The notes below the pieces were generated by a model. That model saw nothing but the letters and a program-made list of their open reading frames with translations. It was not told the DNA's origin and ran no database searches. Both the position numbers and the translations under genes were made by a program. Positions 17,348-25,585 of a stretch of DNA of 64,000 nt are shown here, one piece after another. The DNA is from 34-65-8 sp963529855 (GTDB lineage Bacteria; Pseudomonadota; Alphaproteobacteria; Sphingomonadales; Sphingomonadaceae): the NCBI GenBank assembly GCA_963529855.1, contig CAURZK010000006.1, forward strand, positions 62,001-126,000, written 5' to 3'. Numbering within the stretch: position 1 is the stretch's first letter; the number at the start of each line of letters is the position of its first letter.

Positions 17348-18874
17348 TTGACGAAACTTCCCGACAGCGCCGTCCCGTTTCCAGCCGAAACCCGGGTACC
17401 TGTTCCGTGCGGCGAGGATGCGCGCGCGCAGATCATCGCTGCCTACGGCGTCGATGGTCTTCTGGATGACGGGGACCTGGCCGGCATAGCCGCATTTGCC
17501 GCCCGGCTGTGCGAGACGCCGATCGCGCTCGTCAGTCTGGTCGAAAAAGAACGGCAGCGGTTCCTGGCCCGCAACGGGATCGACGCGGCGGAAACCCCGC
17601 GTACGACCAGCTTCTGCGCCCATGCCATGCTGGAGCCTGCGCCGCTGGTCGTGCCGGATGCCGCGGTCGACCCCCGGTTCGCCGAATTCGCGCTGGTAAC
17701 CGGGGCGCCGTACATCCGCTTTTACGCCGGTGCGCCGCTTGTCTCGAGCGAGGGGGTGCCGCTCGGTTCGCTCTGTGTCATCGACACGGTTGCCCGGCCC
17801 GAGGGGCTGACGGACTTGCAGCGCGAAGGGCTGGAGGTTCTGGCGCGCAGCGTGATGCAACGCCTGCAGTCGCGCCGCGCCGATCTGGAAAGCCGCGCCG
17901 AGAGCGATGAGAGCGCGCGCCGCTTCGCAATGCTTGCGGACAATATTCCCGACATTGCATGGGCCTGCACCGCTGCCGGAAATTTCGAATTCTTCAATGC
18001 CCGGTGGCGCCAGTACACGGGCATCGACGGGCCCAGCCAGGCTGAAGCCTTCCGTCCCCTGGTACATCCTGAGGACGCGGAGACGGCCTTTGCCGATTGG
18101 TACGAGGCGTTTTCATCGGGCAAGCCGTTCATGACCGAATTTCGCCTGCGCCACGCCTCGGGCGAATGGCGCTGGGTGCTCAGCCGGGCGCTGCCAGTGC
18201 GCGACGATGCAGGCAACGTGGTCAGGTGGTTCGGGACGATAACGGAAATCGACGAAGTCCGCCGTCTATCGGAACAGCGTGATCTGCTTGCGCGTGAACT
18301 GTCGCACCGGATCAAGAACATCTTTGCCGTCATTGGCGGGCTGATCACGCTGCGCGCGCGTCAGGTCAGCGATGCGGGCCAGCTTGCCGAAGAACTGGGC
18401 GACACCATCCGCGCGCTTGGCCGGGCCAACGACTACGTGAGGCCGCTCGACGGGCGCAAGGGCCAGCAGATGGTCGGCCTGCTGGAAGAACTGATGGCGC
18501 CCTATCGCACGGCCGGGGCCACGCGTGTCCGGATCGCCGGGGTCGATTGCCCGATTGGCGCCCGCGCTGCCACGCCGTTGGCCCTGGTGTTCCACGAACT
18601 GGCGACCAATGCCGCGAAGTACGGCGCGCTGGCCAACGACGGTGGCACGATCGACCTGGCGATTGCCATGGACCGCGGCCAGGGCACTTGCCGCGTCAGC
18701 TGGAGCGAACGGGGCGGGCCGCCCGTCTCCTCGGACGATCGGGCCGAAGGCTTCGGAACGCGGCTGGTCAAGATGTCGGTTGAAGGGCAGCTTGGCGGAA
18801 GTATCGAACGCCGCTGGACTGCGGAAGGGCTGGAGGTGGATATCACGATCCCGCTCGCCGCCCTGTCCGACTAG
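17348..18874 (+). CDS. GAF-PAS HWE-type sensor histidine kinase
   Basis: Soluble sensor kinase of 508 aa. A GAF domain lies at about 25-175 (AARLCETPIALVSLVEKERQ), a PAS domain at about 195-305 (HPEDAETAFADWYEAF), then the kinase core. The phospho-acceptor His320 is in LSHRIKNIFAVIGGL. The N-box histidine (VFHELATNAAKYGAL) and a W-x-E motif (SWSERGG) mark the HWE family. No adjacent response regulator is present. The TTG at 17348 is the only initiator close to the GAF domain. Such kinases in alphaproteobacteria often serve light or general-stress signalling. The stop overlaps the midA stop on CTAG. Confidence 0.88.
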   Translation: MTKLPDSAVPFPAETRVPVPCGEDARAQIIAAYGVDGLLDDGDLAGIAAFAARLCETPIALVSLVEKERQRFLARNGIDAAETPRTTSFCAHAMLEPAPLVVPDAAVDPRFAEFALVTGAPYIRFYAGAPLVSSEGVPLGSLCVIDTVARPEGLTDLQREGLEVLARSVMQRLQSRRADLESRAESDESARRFAMLADNIPDIAWACTAAGNFEFFNARWRQYTGIDGPSQAEAFRPLVHPEDAETAFADWYEAFSSGKPFMTEFRLRHASGEWRWVLSRALPVRDDAGNVVRWFGTITEIDEVRRLSEQRDLLARELSHRIKNIFAVIGGLITLRARQVSDAGQLAEELGDTIRALGRANDYVRPLDGRKGQQMVGLLEELMAPYRTAGATRVRIAGVDCPIGARAATPLALVFHELATNAAKYGALANDGGTIDLAIAMDRGQGTCRVSWSERGGPPVSSDDRAEGFGTRLVKMSVEGQLGGSIERRWTAEGLEVDITIPLAALSD

Positions 18875-19935
18875 GCGATCCCTGCAAACCCTGCGCCTTC
18901 CGGCCAGTTCGGCGCGGCGAGGCCCATCACCTTGAACAGATCGCCCATCGCGCCGGGTGCGATCAGACGATCGCGCGCCTGCGCAATATCCGCCGCATAA
19001 TGCGGCGCCTGCGCCATCAGCGCGCTGGCGCGTGTTTCTATTCCCAGCGCGCGCAGCCAGTCGCCCTGGCTCACTGTGCCGAGGTGGCGTGCCTCACGCG
19101 ATCGGGCAATCAGGGCGAGGGTGGCGAAATCGACATGCGCCGTCAGGTCCGCTTCGCCCGGCGCGGCGAAGGGATCGACCTTGCGATGCGCGGCAACGGC
19201 CTGAAAGGTCGATCCATTGCGCGATACCATATCCCCATAATCGATGAACAGGGCCGCACCGCCCTGCTGTACCAGTCGCCCCGCGACTTCGTAGATCACT
19301 GCTGCGCTGGCGGGGGAAGTCTCGACGATGGTGCCCTCGGGCGCATCCCGGCGGTCGGCGGGCACAGCACTGTCCATCGCCTGTTGGCCGGCAACGAACA
19401 CGAACCGGTCGTTTTCCAGACCGACCATCCGTTCGCGCCACCCCGTCGGGGTGCGGACAAGCTGACGCACCGGTAGTGCATCGAGAAATTCGTTCCCGAT
19501 CAGCAAAATCGGCCCATCCGCGGGGAGTGTAGCGAGGTCGTCGTGCCATTGGGCCTGGGGCAGTGCCTCGTGCTGCACGTCCTTGAGCGCCGGCGACGTT
19601 TCGACCAGATGCACGCCCGGTTCAAACCCGTATCGCCGGGCCGCCCGCAGCGCATCCTTGGCGAGGGTCCCGCGACCCGGGCCAAGTTCGACATAGTGGA
19701 CGGGTTCCGCACGGCCCGCCTTGATCCACAGATCCGCGCACCACAGCCCGATCAATTCGCCGAACATCTGGCTGACTTCGGGCGCGGTGACGAAGTCGCC
19801 CCCCGCACCGAGCGGGTCCTTCGAACCGTAATAACGTGCGTTCGCTTCGGCCATGAAGTGCGCGAGCGAAATGGGCCCGGTATTGCGGATCAGCCGGCGG
19901 AATGTGTCGCCCAGCGGGACCCGATCTTCGGTCAT
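18871..19935 (-). CDS. midA: MidA/NDUFAF7-family SAM-dependent methyltransferase
   Basis: Class I methyltransferase of 354 aa, bacterial relative of mitochondrial NDUFAF7, which methylates an arginine of the complex I subunit NDUFS2. Motif I is VHYVELGPGRGTLAKD, followed by LIGNEFLDALPVRQLV and ALFIDYGD, as in the family. Action on bacterial NADH dehydrogenase is assumed from homology only. It is coupled to lgt by a four-base overlap at the start and shares a CTAG with the HWE kinase stop codon. Confidence 0.9.
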   Translation of the reverse strand: MTEDRVPLGDTFRRLIRNTGPISLAHFMAEANARYYGSKDPLGAGGDFVTAPEVSQMFGELIGLWCADLWIKAGRAEPVHYVELGPGRGTLAKDALRAARRYGFEPGVHLVETSPALKDVQHEALPQAQWHDDLATLPADGPILLIGNEFLDALPVRQLVRTPTGWRERMVGLENDRFVFVAGQQAMDSAVPADRRDAPEGTIVETSPASAAVIYEVAGRLVQQGGAALFIDYGDMVSRNGSTFQAVAAHRKVDPFAAPGEADLTAHVDFATLALIARSREARHLGTVSQGDWLRALGIETRASALMAQAPHYAADIAQARDRLIAPGAMGDLFKVMGLAAPNWPEGAGFAGIA

Positions 19936-20852
19936 GCGACCACGGGCGCGCCGCTTCCGAGTTCAGGCTTGCGCAGCGCGCGGGCGATGAACACCAGGCC
20001 GATCAGGACCATTGGCAGCGACAGCCACTGGCCCATCGACAGACCGGTTTCGAGCGCGAACTGCTGCAGGTGCTCGTCCGGTTCGCGGAAGAACTCGTTG
20101 ACGAACCGCGCCAGCCCCATGCCCGCGGTGAAGGTGCCGACCAGCAGCCCCGGCCGCCAGCGCGCGCGCGTCTGCCAGAACAACAGCAGCAGGACGACCA
20201 TCAGCAGCAGCCCTTCGAGGCCAGCCTGATAAAGCTGCGATGGATGACGTGCGATGCCGGTGGTCAGGCACTCGGTCTCGCTATGGCGCAAGTCGCAGAA
20301 CGCCATGGCCCAGGGCACGTCCGCCGCGCGGCCCCACAGCTCTCCGTTGACGAAATTGGCAAGGCGGCCGAACAGCATTCCGAAGGGCACGCAGACCGAT
20401 ATGTAGTCGGCCACGCGCAGGAAGCTGAGCTGGCCCGACCGGCACACCCACGCGATCGCGGTCAGCACGCCCAGCACTCCGCCATGGAAGCTCATGCCCC
20501 CATCCCACAGGCGCAGCAGTTCCCAGCTGACGAAACCCTGCCCTTCGAAACTGGTGAACAGTTCAGGGCGATAGAACAGCGCGTAACCCAGCCGTCCGCC
20601 CAGGATGATGCCGAGCGTGCAGTAGAAGAACAGATCCTCCGCGTGGCGCTGCGCCATCGGCGCGCCGGGCGCCTTGATCATGCGGGTGAGGTGCCAGTAA
20701 CCGAGCACGATGCCGGCGAGATAGGCCAGCGAGTACCAGCGCAGCTTGAAGAAACCGAGGTCGATTCCGTCGGTCAATCCCAGGTCGATCCACTGGATCG
20801 GCGCATCGGCCGCTACGGCACCCAGCGTTCCAGCGGCGAGTAGTGACAGCAC
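19932..20852 (-). CDS. lgt: Prolipoprotein diacylglyceryl transferase
   Basis: Inner-membrane enzyme that moves diacylglycerol from phosphatidylglycerol to the lipobox cysteine of prolipoproteins; 306 aa and seven hydrophobic segments. The Lgt signature is GMLFGRLANFVNGELWGR; GMSFHGGVLG and RHPSQLYQAGLEG are also present. The start is GTG at 20852, with AGGGGG a few bases upstream. Its likely clients in this window include the 5'-nucleotidase lipoprotein, PstS and the short lipoprotein at 0.8-1.3 kb. It is co-transcribed with midA. Confidence 0.96.
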   Translation of the reverse strand: MLSLLAAGTLGAVAADAPIQWIDLGLTDGIDLGFFKLRWYSLAYLAGIVLGYWHLTRMIKAPGAPMAQRHAEDLFFYCTLGIILGGRLGYALFYRPELFTSFEGQGFVSWELLRLWDGGMSFHGGVLGVLTAIAWVCRSGQLSFLRVADYISVCVPFGMLFGRLANFVNGELWGRAADVPWAMAFCDLRHSETECLTTGIARHPSQLYQAGLEGLLLMVVLLLLFWQTRARWRPGLLVGTFTAGMGLARFVNEFFREPDEHLQQFALETGLSMGQWLSLPMVLIGLVFIARALRKPELGSGAPVVA

Positions 20853-20894
20853 AGGTTTGACCCCCTAGTTATTTCATAGAACGCGCCACGCGGG

Positions 20895-20934
20895 CGCCCG
20901 TCGATCGGCTATTGGCATAGCCGATCGACGGGCG
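20895..20934. promoter_or_regulatory. Perfect 18-bp inverted repeat between divergent lgt and acyl-CoA ligase genes
   Basis: Arms at 20895-20912 and 20917-20934 pair perfectly around the four-base spacer TGGC. The arm begins CGCCCGTCGATCGGCTAT. A smaller hairpin (GCGGC-AAAA-GCCGC) follows at 20958-20971 on the acyl-CoA ligase side. The site is inside the promoter region of both genes, and no T-run adjoins it. A regulator operator, an RNA hairpin or a REP-like unit are all possible. Confidence 0.75.
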
Positions 20935-20993
20935 AAACCCTGCGATCGACAGGCGTGGCGGCAAAAGCCGCGTAGAGAGGAGAGAACGAGGAC

Positions 20994-22691
20994 ATGGCGA
21001 CCGAACTGGACAATGCGCTCGAACACATCATGACCCAGCTGACCCAGCCGGGCATGCCGTTCGAGACGGTACCGTTCGAACGCTACGGGGTGGAGATTCC
21101 CGCGTTCAAGAACGCTCCGCCCAGTCTCGCGCATTATTTCGCGCACTTCTGCAACGAACATCGCGACGTGCCTTTCCTGGTCGACGGCGATGTGCGCCTG
21201 ACGTTCGGCCAGTGCTGGCAGTCCGCCAGCCATGTCGCAGCGGGCCTGGCGAACCAGCACGGGGTGAAGAAGGGCGACCGGATCGGCATCGCGGCGCGCA
21301 ATTCGGCCAACTGGATCATCGCCTACATGGGGACGATCATGGCGGGCGGGTGCGCGACCCTGCTCAACGGGTTCTGGACCGGCGAGGAACTGGCTTACGG
21401 CGTCAAGCTGGCGGATTGCAAGCTGGTGCTGGCTGACGCCGGCCGCGCCGCACGGCTGGAAGGGCACGAACACGGCGCCAAGATCGTGTTGTTCGCACAC
21501 GACGTGCCGCCCGCCGAAGGGCTGGCGGCAAGCTGGGGCGAAGGCGACACTGCAATGGCCATGCTTGGCCAGATCGGGCCGGACGATCTGGCCACGATCC
21601 TCTACACCTCTGGATCCACCGGCCAGTCGAAAGGTGCCTGGTCCGACCACCGCGGCGTCGTCCACGGGGTGTTCAGCTATATCGCGCAGTCGGCAATGGC
21701 CAAGCTGCTGATGGAAAGCCGGGGCGAGGACATGGGCCAGCAGCCCTGTGCGCTGATCGCCGTGCCGCTGTTCCACGTCACCGGCGAAGTCCCGCTGTTC
21801 CTGCAAAGCTACGGCATCGGGCGCAAGCTGGTGCTGATGCCCAAGTGGGGCGCGCGCGAGGCAATGCAGCTGATGGAAGCGGAGAAAGTCACTTATTTCG
21901 TCGGCGTCCCGTTGATGAGCTACGAGATTGCCACCCACGCCGATCGCGACCAGTTCGATCTATCGTCCTGCAAGAGCTTTGCCGCCGGCGGCGCTCCGCG
22001 CCCGGTCGACCACGTGACCAAGATCAAGGAAGCGTTTCCCGGCGGTTTCCCCCTGTTGGGATACGGCCTTACCGAAACCAACGGCGTCGGGTGCGGCAAT
22101 TTCAACGAGAACTACCTTGCCAAGCCCGGCAGCACCGGCCGTGCGAGCAGGCCATTGGTCGATCTCGCGATCCTCGACGACGATGGCAACAAGCTGGCGC
22201 AGGGATCGGTGGGCGAAATATCGATCCGCACGCTCGCCAACTTTCGCGGTTACTGGGAAAATGACGAAGCGACCGAAGCCGCTTTCACGTCGGACGGATA
22301 TTTCCGCACCGGCGATCTCGGCTATCTCGATGAGGATGGCTATGTCTTCATCGTCGATCGCAAGAAGGACATCATCATTCGCGGCGGCGAGAACATTTCC
22401 TGCATCGAGGTGGAGGAAGGCATGTACGCCCACGAGGCGATCGCCGAATGTTCATGCTTCGGCCTGCCCGACGAGCGTTTCGGCGAAATCCCGGCGGTGG
22501 TCTACTATCCCAAGCCGGGGGTGGACCTGAGCCCCGACGACTTGCGCGATTTCATGACTGCCAAGCTCGCCCCCTTCAAGGTGCCGCTGCCGGAACATAT
22601 CTGGCAGGCGGAAGAACCGTTGCCGCGGCTTGGCACGCAGAAGATCGACAAGCGCACCGTCCGCAAGCAATTCGCCGCATCGCACATCTAG
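20994..22691 (+). CDS. Acyl-CoA synthetase (class I adenylate-forming)
   Basis: Activates a carboxylic acid, probably a fatty acid, to its CoA thioester through an acyl-adenylate; 565 aa. The P-loop-like motif is ILYTSGSTGQSKGAW, with LGYGLTETNGVG, YFRTGDLGYLDEDGYV and the C-terminal DRKKDIIIRGGENIS. The chain length is not evident. GAGG upstream of the ATG at 20994 supports the start. It lies 13 bases before glnD, which may read through from the same promoter. Confidence 0.9.
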   Translation: MATELDNALEHIMTQLTQPGMPFETVPFERYGVEIPAFKNAPPSLAHYFAHFCNEHRDVPFLVDGDVRLTFGQCWQSASHVAAGLANQHGVKKGDRIGIAARNSANWIIAYMGTIMAGGCATLLNGFWTGEELAYGVKLADCKLVLADAGRAARLEGHEHGAKIVLFAHDVPPAEGLAASWGEGDTAMAMLGQIGPDDLATILYTSGSTGQSKGAWSDHRGVVHGVFSYIAQSAMAKLLMESRGEDMGQQPCALIAVPLFHVTGEVPLFLQSYGIGRKLVLMPKWGAREAMQLMEAEKVTYFVGVPLMSYEIATHADRDQFDLSSCKSFAAGGAPRPVDHVTKIKEAFPGGFPLLGYGLTETNGVGCGNFNENYLAKPGSTGRASRPLVDLAILDDDGNKLAQGSVGEISIRTLANFRGYWENDEATEAAFTSDGYFRTGDLGYLDEDGYVFIVDRKKDIIIRGGENISCIEVEEGMYAHEAIAECSCFGLPDERFGEIPAVVYYPKPGVDLSPDDLRDFMTAKLAPFKVPLPEHIWQAEEPLPRLGTQKIDKRTVRKQFAASHI

Positions 22692-22704
22692 CCACGGAGC
22701 GAGC

Positions 22705-25497
22705 TTGAACCGGCAACCGATCCCTCGCCAGCGCGCCATCATCGACCGCCGCGCGCTGGCCGAGAGGATCGATGCACTGGCGGATGGCAAGGGCGACGCC
22801 GCGCGCAGCGAAATCGTTGCCCTGTTGCGCGATGCACTGGCGGCGGGCCGGGCAGAACTGGCTGCGCGGCTGGAGGCGCGGCCATCGGCCGGGCACGAGA
22901 TCACCGGGGGACACGCGTTCCTCATCGATCAGATCGTGCGCCTGATCCACGATCACGTGGTGACGCACGTATTCCCGGTCGCCAACCGCAGTTCGGGGGA
23001 ACGGCTCGCGATCATGGCGGTCGGCGGCTACGGCCGCGCAGAGATGGCCCCGCATTCGGACGTCGACATCGCCTTCTTCACCCCCACCCGCCGCGCGCCG
23101 TGGTGTGAACAGGTGATCGAGGCGACGCTCTATTACCTGTGGGACCTGGGCCTCAAGGTCGGCCATTCGAGCCGCACGCCCGATGACGCCGTTCGGCTGG
23201 CCAAGGACGACCTGACGATCCGGACGGCAATGCTGGAAGGGCGTTACCTTTGGGGCGATCGGTCCCTTTACGAAGAAGTGCGCACGCGCTTTGGTGCCGA
23301 GGTCGTGACCGGGACCGAGCGCCAGTTCGTTGCCGAAAAGCTGGTCGAACGCAACGCGCGGCACAAACGCATGGGCGACAGCCGCTATGTCGTGGAACCC
23401 AACGTCAAGGATGGCAAGGGCGGGCTGCGCGACCTCCAGACGCTCTACTGGATCGGCAAGTACATTCACAAGGTGCGCAGCGCGTCGGAACTGGTCGACG
23501 TCGGCTTGCTGAGCGAAAGCGAGTACCGCAGCTTCCGCCGCGCCGAGAGCTTCATGCTGGCCGTCCGTTGCCATCTGCACGCGCTGACCGGTCGGGCCGA
23601 AGACCGGCTCACATTCGATCTGCAGCGCGCCGTGGCCGAACGGATGAAGTTTGCCGAGCGTCCGGGCAAGAGCGCGGTCGAGCGGTTCATGCAGTTCTAT
23701 TTCCTCCAGGCCAAGCGCGTCGGCAGCCTGACCGGCGTATTCCTGGCCCACATCGACGAACAGTTTGCGCAAGGGCGCGTCAGGCGCGGCTTCCTGGCCG
23801 GGTTTACCGCGCGCCCGCGCATGCTCAAGGGCTACCGCGTGTTCGGCGGCAAGATCGCCGCGCCCAGCGACGACTGGTTTCGCGCCGACCCGGTCCGCCT
23901 GGTCGAAGTGTTCCAGCTTGCCGAAGCCGAAGGGCTGGAGATCCACCCCGCGACCATGCGTCTGGCCAATCGTGATGCCGGGCTGATCCGCGACGAGGTG
24001 CGCCGCGATCCGCGGGCGAACGCGCTTTTCCTTGAACTGCTGGCAGGGCGCAACGACCCCGAGACGGTGCTGCGCTGGATGAACGAGGCGAACGTTTTCG
24101 GCCGGTTCGTGCCAGATTTCGGCAAGGTCAACGCGCAGATGCAGTTCGACATGTACCACCACTACACGGTCGACGAGCACACCATCCGCGCGATCGGCCT
24201 GCTCAGCCGGATCGAGCGGGGCGAGTTGAAGGAAGATCATCCCCGATCCAGCCGCCTGATCCACAAGGTCAAATCGCGCCGCGCGGCTTATGTCGCGGTC
24301 CTCCTGCACGACATCGCCAAAGGCCGGCATGGCGACCACTCGGTACTCGGAGCAGCCGTGGCGGAAGAGCTGTGCCCGCGCTTCGGCCTGAGCGAGGAGG
24401 AAACCGAGCTGGTCGCCTGGCTGGTGCGCCACCACCTGTTGATGAGCGCGACCGCATTCAAGCGCGATCTGACCGACCCCAAGACGATCGAGGATTTCGT
24501 TGGCCGGGTCGAAAGTCTCGATCGGCTGCGCCATCTCCTGATCCTGACCGCGGTCGACATTCGTGCCGTGGGACCCGGCACCTGGAACAGCTGGAAGCGG
24601 CAGCTGCTGGGCGAACTGTACGATGCTGCGCAGGAGCGCCTGCGCCTGGGCCATATGCGGACTGGGCGCAGGGAACGTGTGGCGGCCAAGAAGGATGCCG
24701 TGCGTGAGGTGTTGGCGAACCGGGCGGCCCTGGTGGACGAGCTGGCCGCGACTTTCGGCGATGCTTACTGGATTGCCGAGCCGGTCGACATCATCGCACT
24801 CAATCTCGGGCAGTTTGCCTCAAGCCGCGATGGGGAAGGGCAGCTCTCGGTGCATTGCGAGGTCTATCCCGCGCGTGGCGCCACGCTGGTGACGGTTATC
24901 GCTGCCGACCATCCGGGCCTGTTCTATCGTATCGCGGGCGGAATCCATCTGGCCGGTGCGAACATCATCGACGCGCGCATTCATACCAGCACGACCGGCT
25001 GGGCAGTCGACAACTTCCTGGTGCAGGACCCGCACGGCCAGCCTTTCGAGGAGCCGCGCCAGCTTGCCCGGATCGAGCAGGCGATCGGCGATGCACTGGC
25101 CAACCGGATCGAACTTGTGCCCAAGCTCGCGCAGCGGCCACTGCCGATCAGCCGGTCGCAGGCATTCGAGGTACGGCCCCGTGTCGCCTTCGACAACGAC
25201 GCATCCAGTCGCTTCACCGTGATCGAGGTGGCCGCGCGCGACCGCCCCGCTTTGCTCAATCGGCTGGCACGCGCGCTGTTCGAAAGCAAGCTGATGGTCC
25301 AGTCGGCGCATGTAACCAATTACGGCGAGCGCGCGGTCGACACGTTCTACGTCACCGATCTGCTTGGTGCCAAAGTCGTGTCACCGGAACGCTTGATACA
25401 GATCGAGCAGGCCTTGCTGGACGCGGCCGGTGAACAACGCGGAACAGAACGTCGCAAAGCTGCTGCGAGAGGTATGAAAGCAACAGTGGACGGCTAA
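22705..25497 (+). CDS. glnD: PII uridylyltransferase / uridylyl-removing enzyme
   Basis: Senses glutamine and uridylylates or deuridylylates PII proteins, controlling nitrogen metabolism; 930 aa. The nucleotidyltransferase motif is GGYGRAEMAPHSDVDIAFF. The GlnD-specific stretch VEPNVKDGKGGLRDLQTLYW follows. The HD domain has LLHDIAKGRHGDHS and VRHHLLM. Two C-terminal ACT domains start at TVIAADHPGLFYRIAG and VIEVAARDRPALLNRLAR. The start is taken as TTG at 22705, with CGGAG upstream; the open frame extends into the preceding gene without a signal. A full-length sensor suggests ordinary glutamine control. Confidence 0.94.
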   Translation: MNRQPIPRQRAIIDRRALAERIDALADGKGDAARSEIVALLRDALAAGRAELAARLEARPSAGHEITGGHAFLIDQIVRLIHDHVVTHVFPVANRSSGERLAIMAVGGYGRAEMAPHSDVDIAFFTPTRRAPWCEQVIEATLYYLWDLGLKVGHSSRTPDDAVRLAKDDLTIRTAMLEGRYLWGDRSLYEEVRTRFGAEVVTGTERQFVAEKLVERNARHKRMGDSRYVVEPNVKDGKGGLRDLQTLYWIGKYIHKVRSASELVDVGLLSESEYRSFRRAESFMLAVRCHLHALTGRAEDRLTFDLQRAVAERMKFAERPGKSAVERFMQFYFLQAKRVGSLTGVFLAHIDEQFAQGRVRRGFLAGFTARPRMLKGYRVFGGKIAAPSDDWFRADPVRLVEVFQLAEAEGLEIHPATMRLANRDAGLIRDEVRRDPRANALFLELLAGRNDPETVLRWMNEANVFGRFVPDFGKVNAQMQFDMYHHYTVDEHTIRAIGLLSRIERGELKEDHPRSSRLIHKVKSRRAAYVAVLLHDIAKGRHGDHSVLGAAVAEELCPRFGLSEEETELVAWLVRHHLLMSATAFKRDLTDPKTIEDFVGRVESLDRLRHLLILTAVDIRAVGPGTWNSWKRQLLGELYDAAQERLRLGHMRTGRRERVAAKKDAVREVLANRAALVDELAATFGDAYWIAEPVDIIALNLGQFASSRDGEGQLSVHCEVYPARGATLVTVIAADHPGLFYRIAGGIHLAGANIIDARIHTSTTGWAVDNFLVQDPHGQPFEEPRQLARIEQAIGDALANRIELVPKLAQRPLPISRSQAFEVRPRVAFDNDASSRFTVIEVAARDRPALLNRLARALFESKLMVQSAHVTNYGERAVDTFYVTDLLGAKVVSPERLIQIEQALLDAAGEQRGTERRKAAARGMKATVDG

Positions 25498-25516
25498 ATT
25501 GCGCGGTTGGTGGAAA

Positions 25517-25554
25517 TTGCGATTCACATCTGTCGCAAGTCACGCCTAACGTGA
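25517..25554 (+). promoter_or_regulatory. Two adjacent inverted repeats upstream of the TonB-dependent receptor
   Basis: TTGCGA (25517-25522) and TCGCAA (25533-25538) form a dyad with a 10-base spacer. TCACG-CCTAA-CGTGA (25540-25554) follows directly. They sit 32-69 bases before the chosen GTG start, where an operator would be expected. No family of regulator can be named from them. Confidence 0.4.
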
Positions 25555-25585
25555 ACGTAAAGGTCTTTTGGTGGAGGATAAGCCT

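Noticed and set aside
22576..24654. Very long open frame on the minus strand opposite glnD
   Set aside because: glnD on the plus strand has all family motifs; the antisense frame is an artefact of high-GC third positions and resembles no protein.
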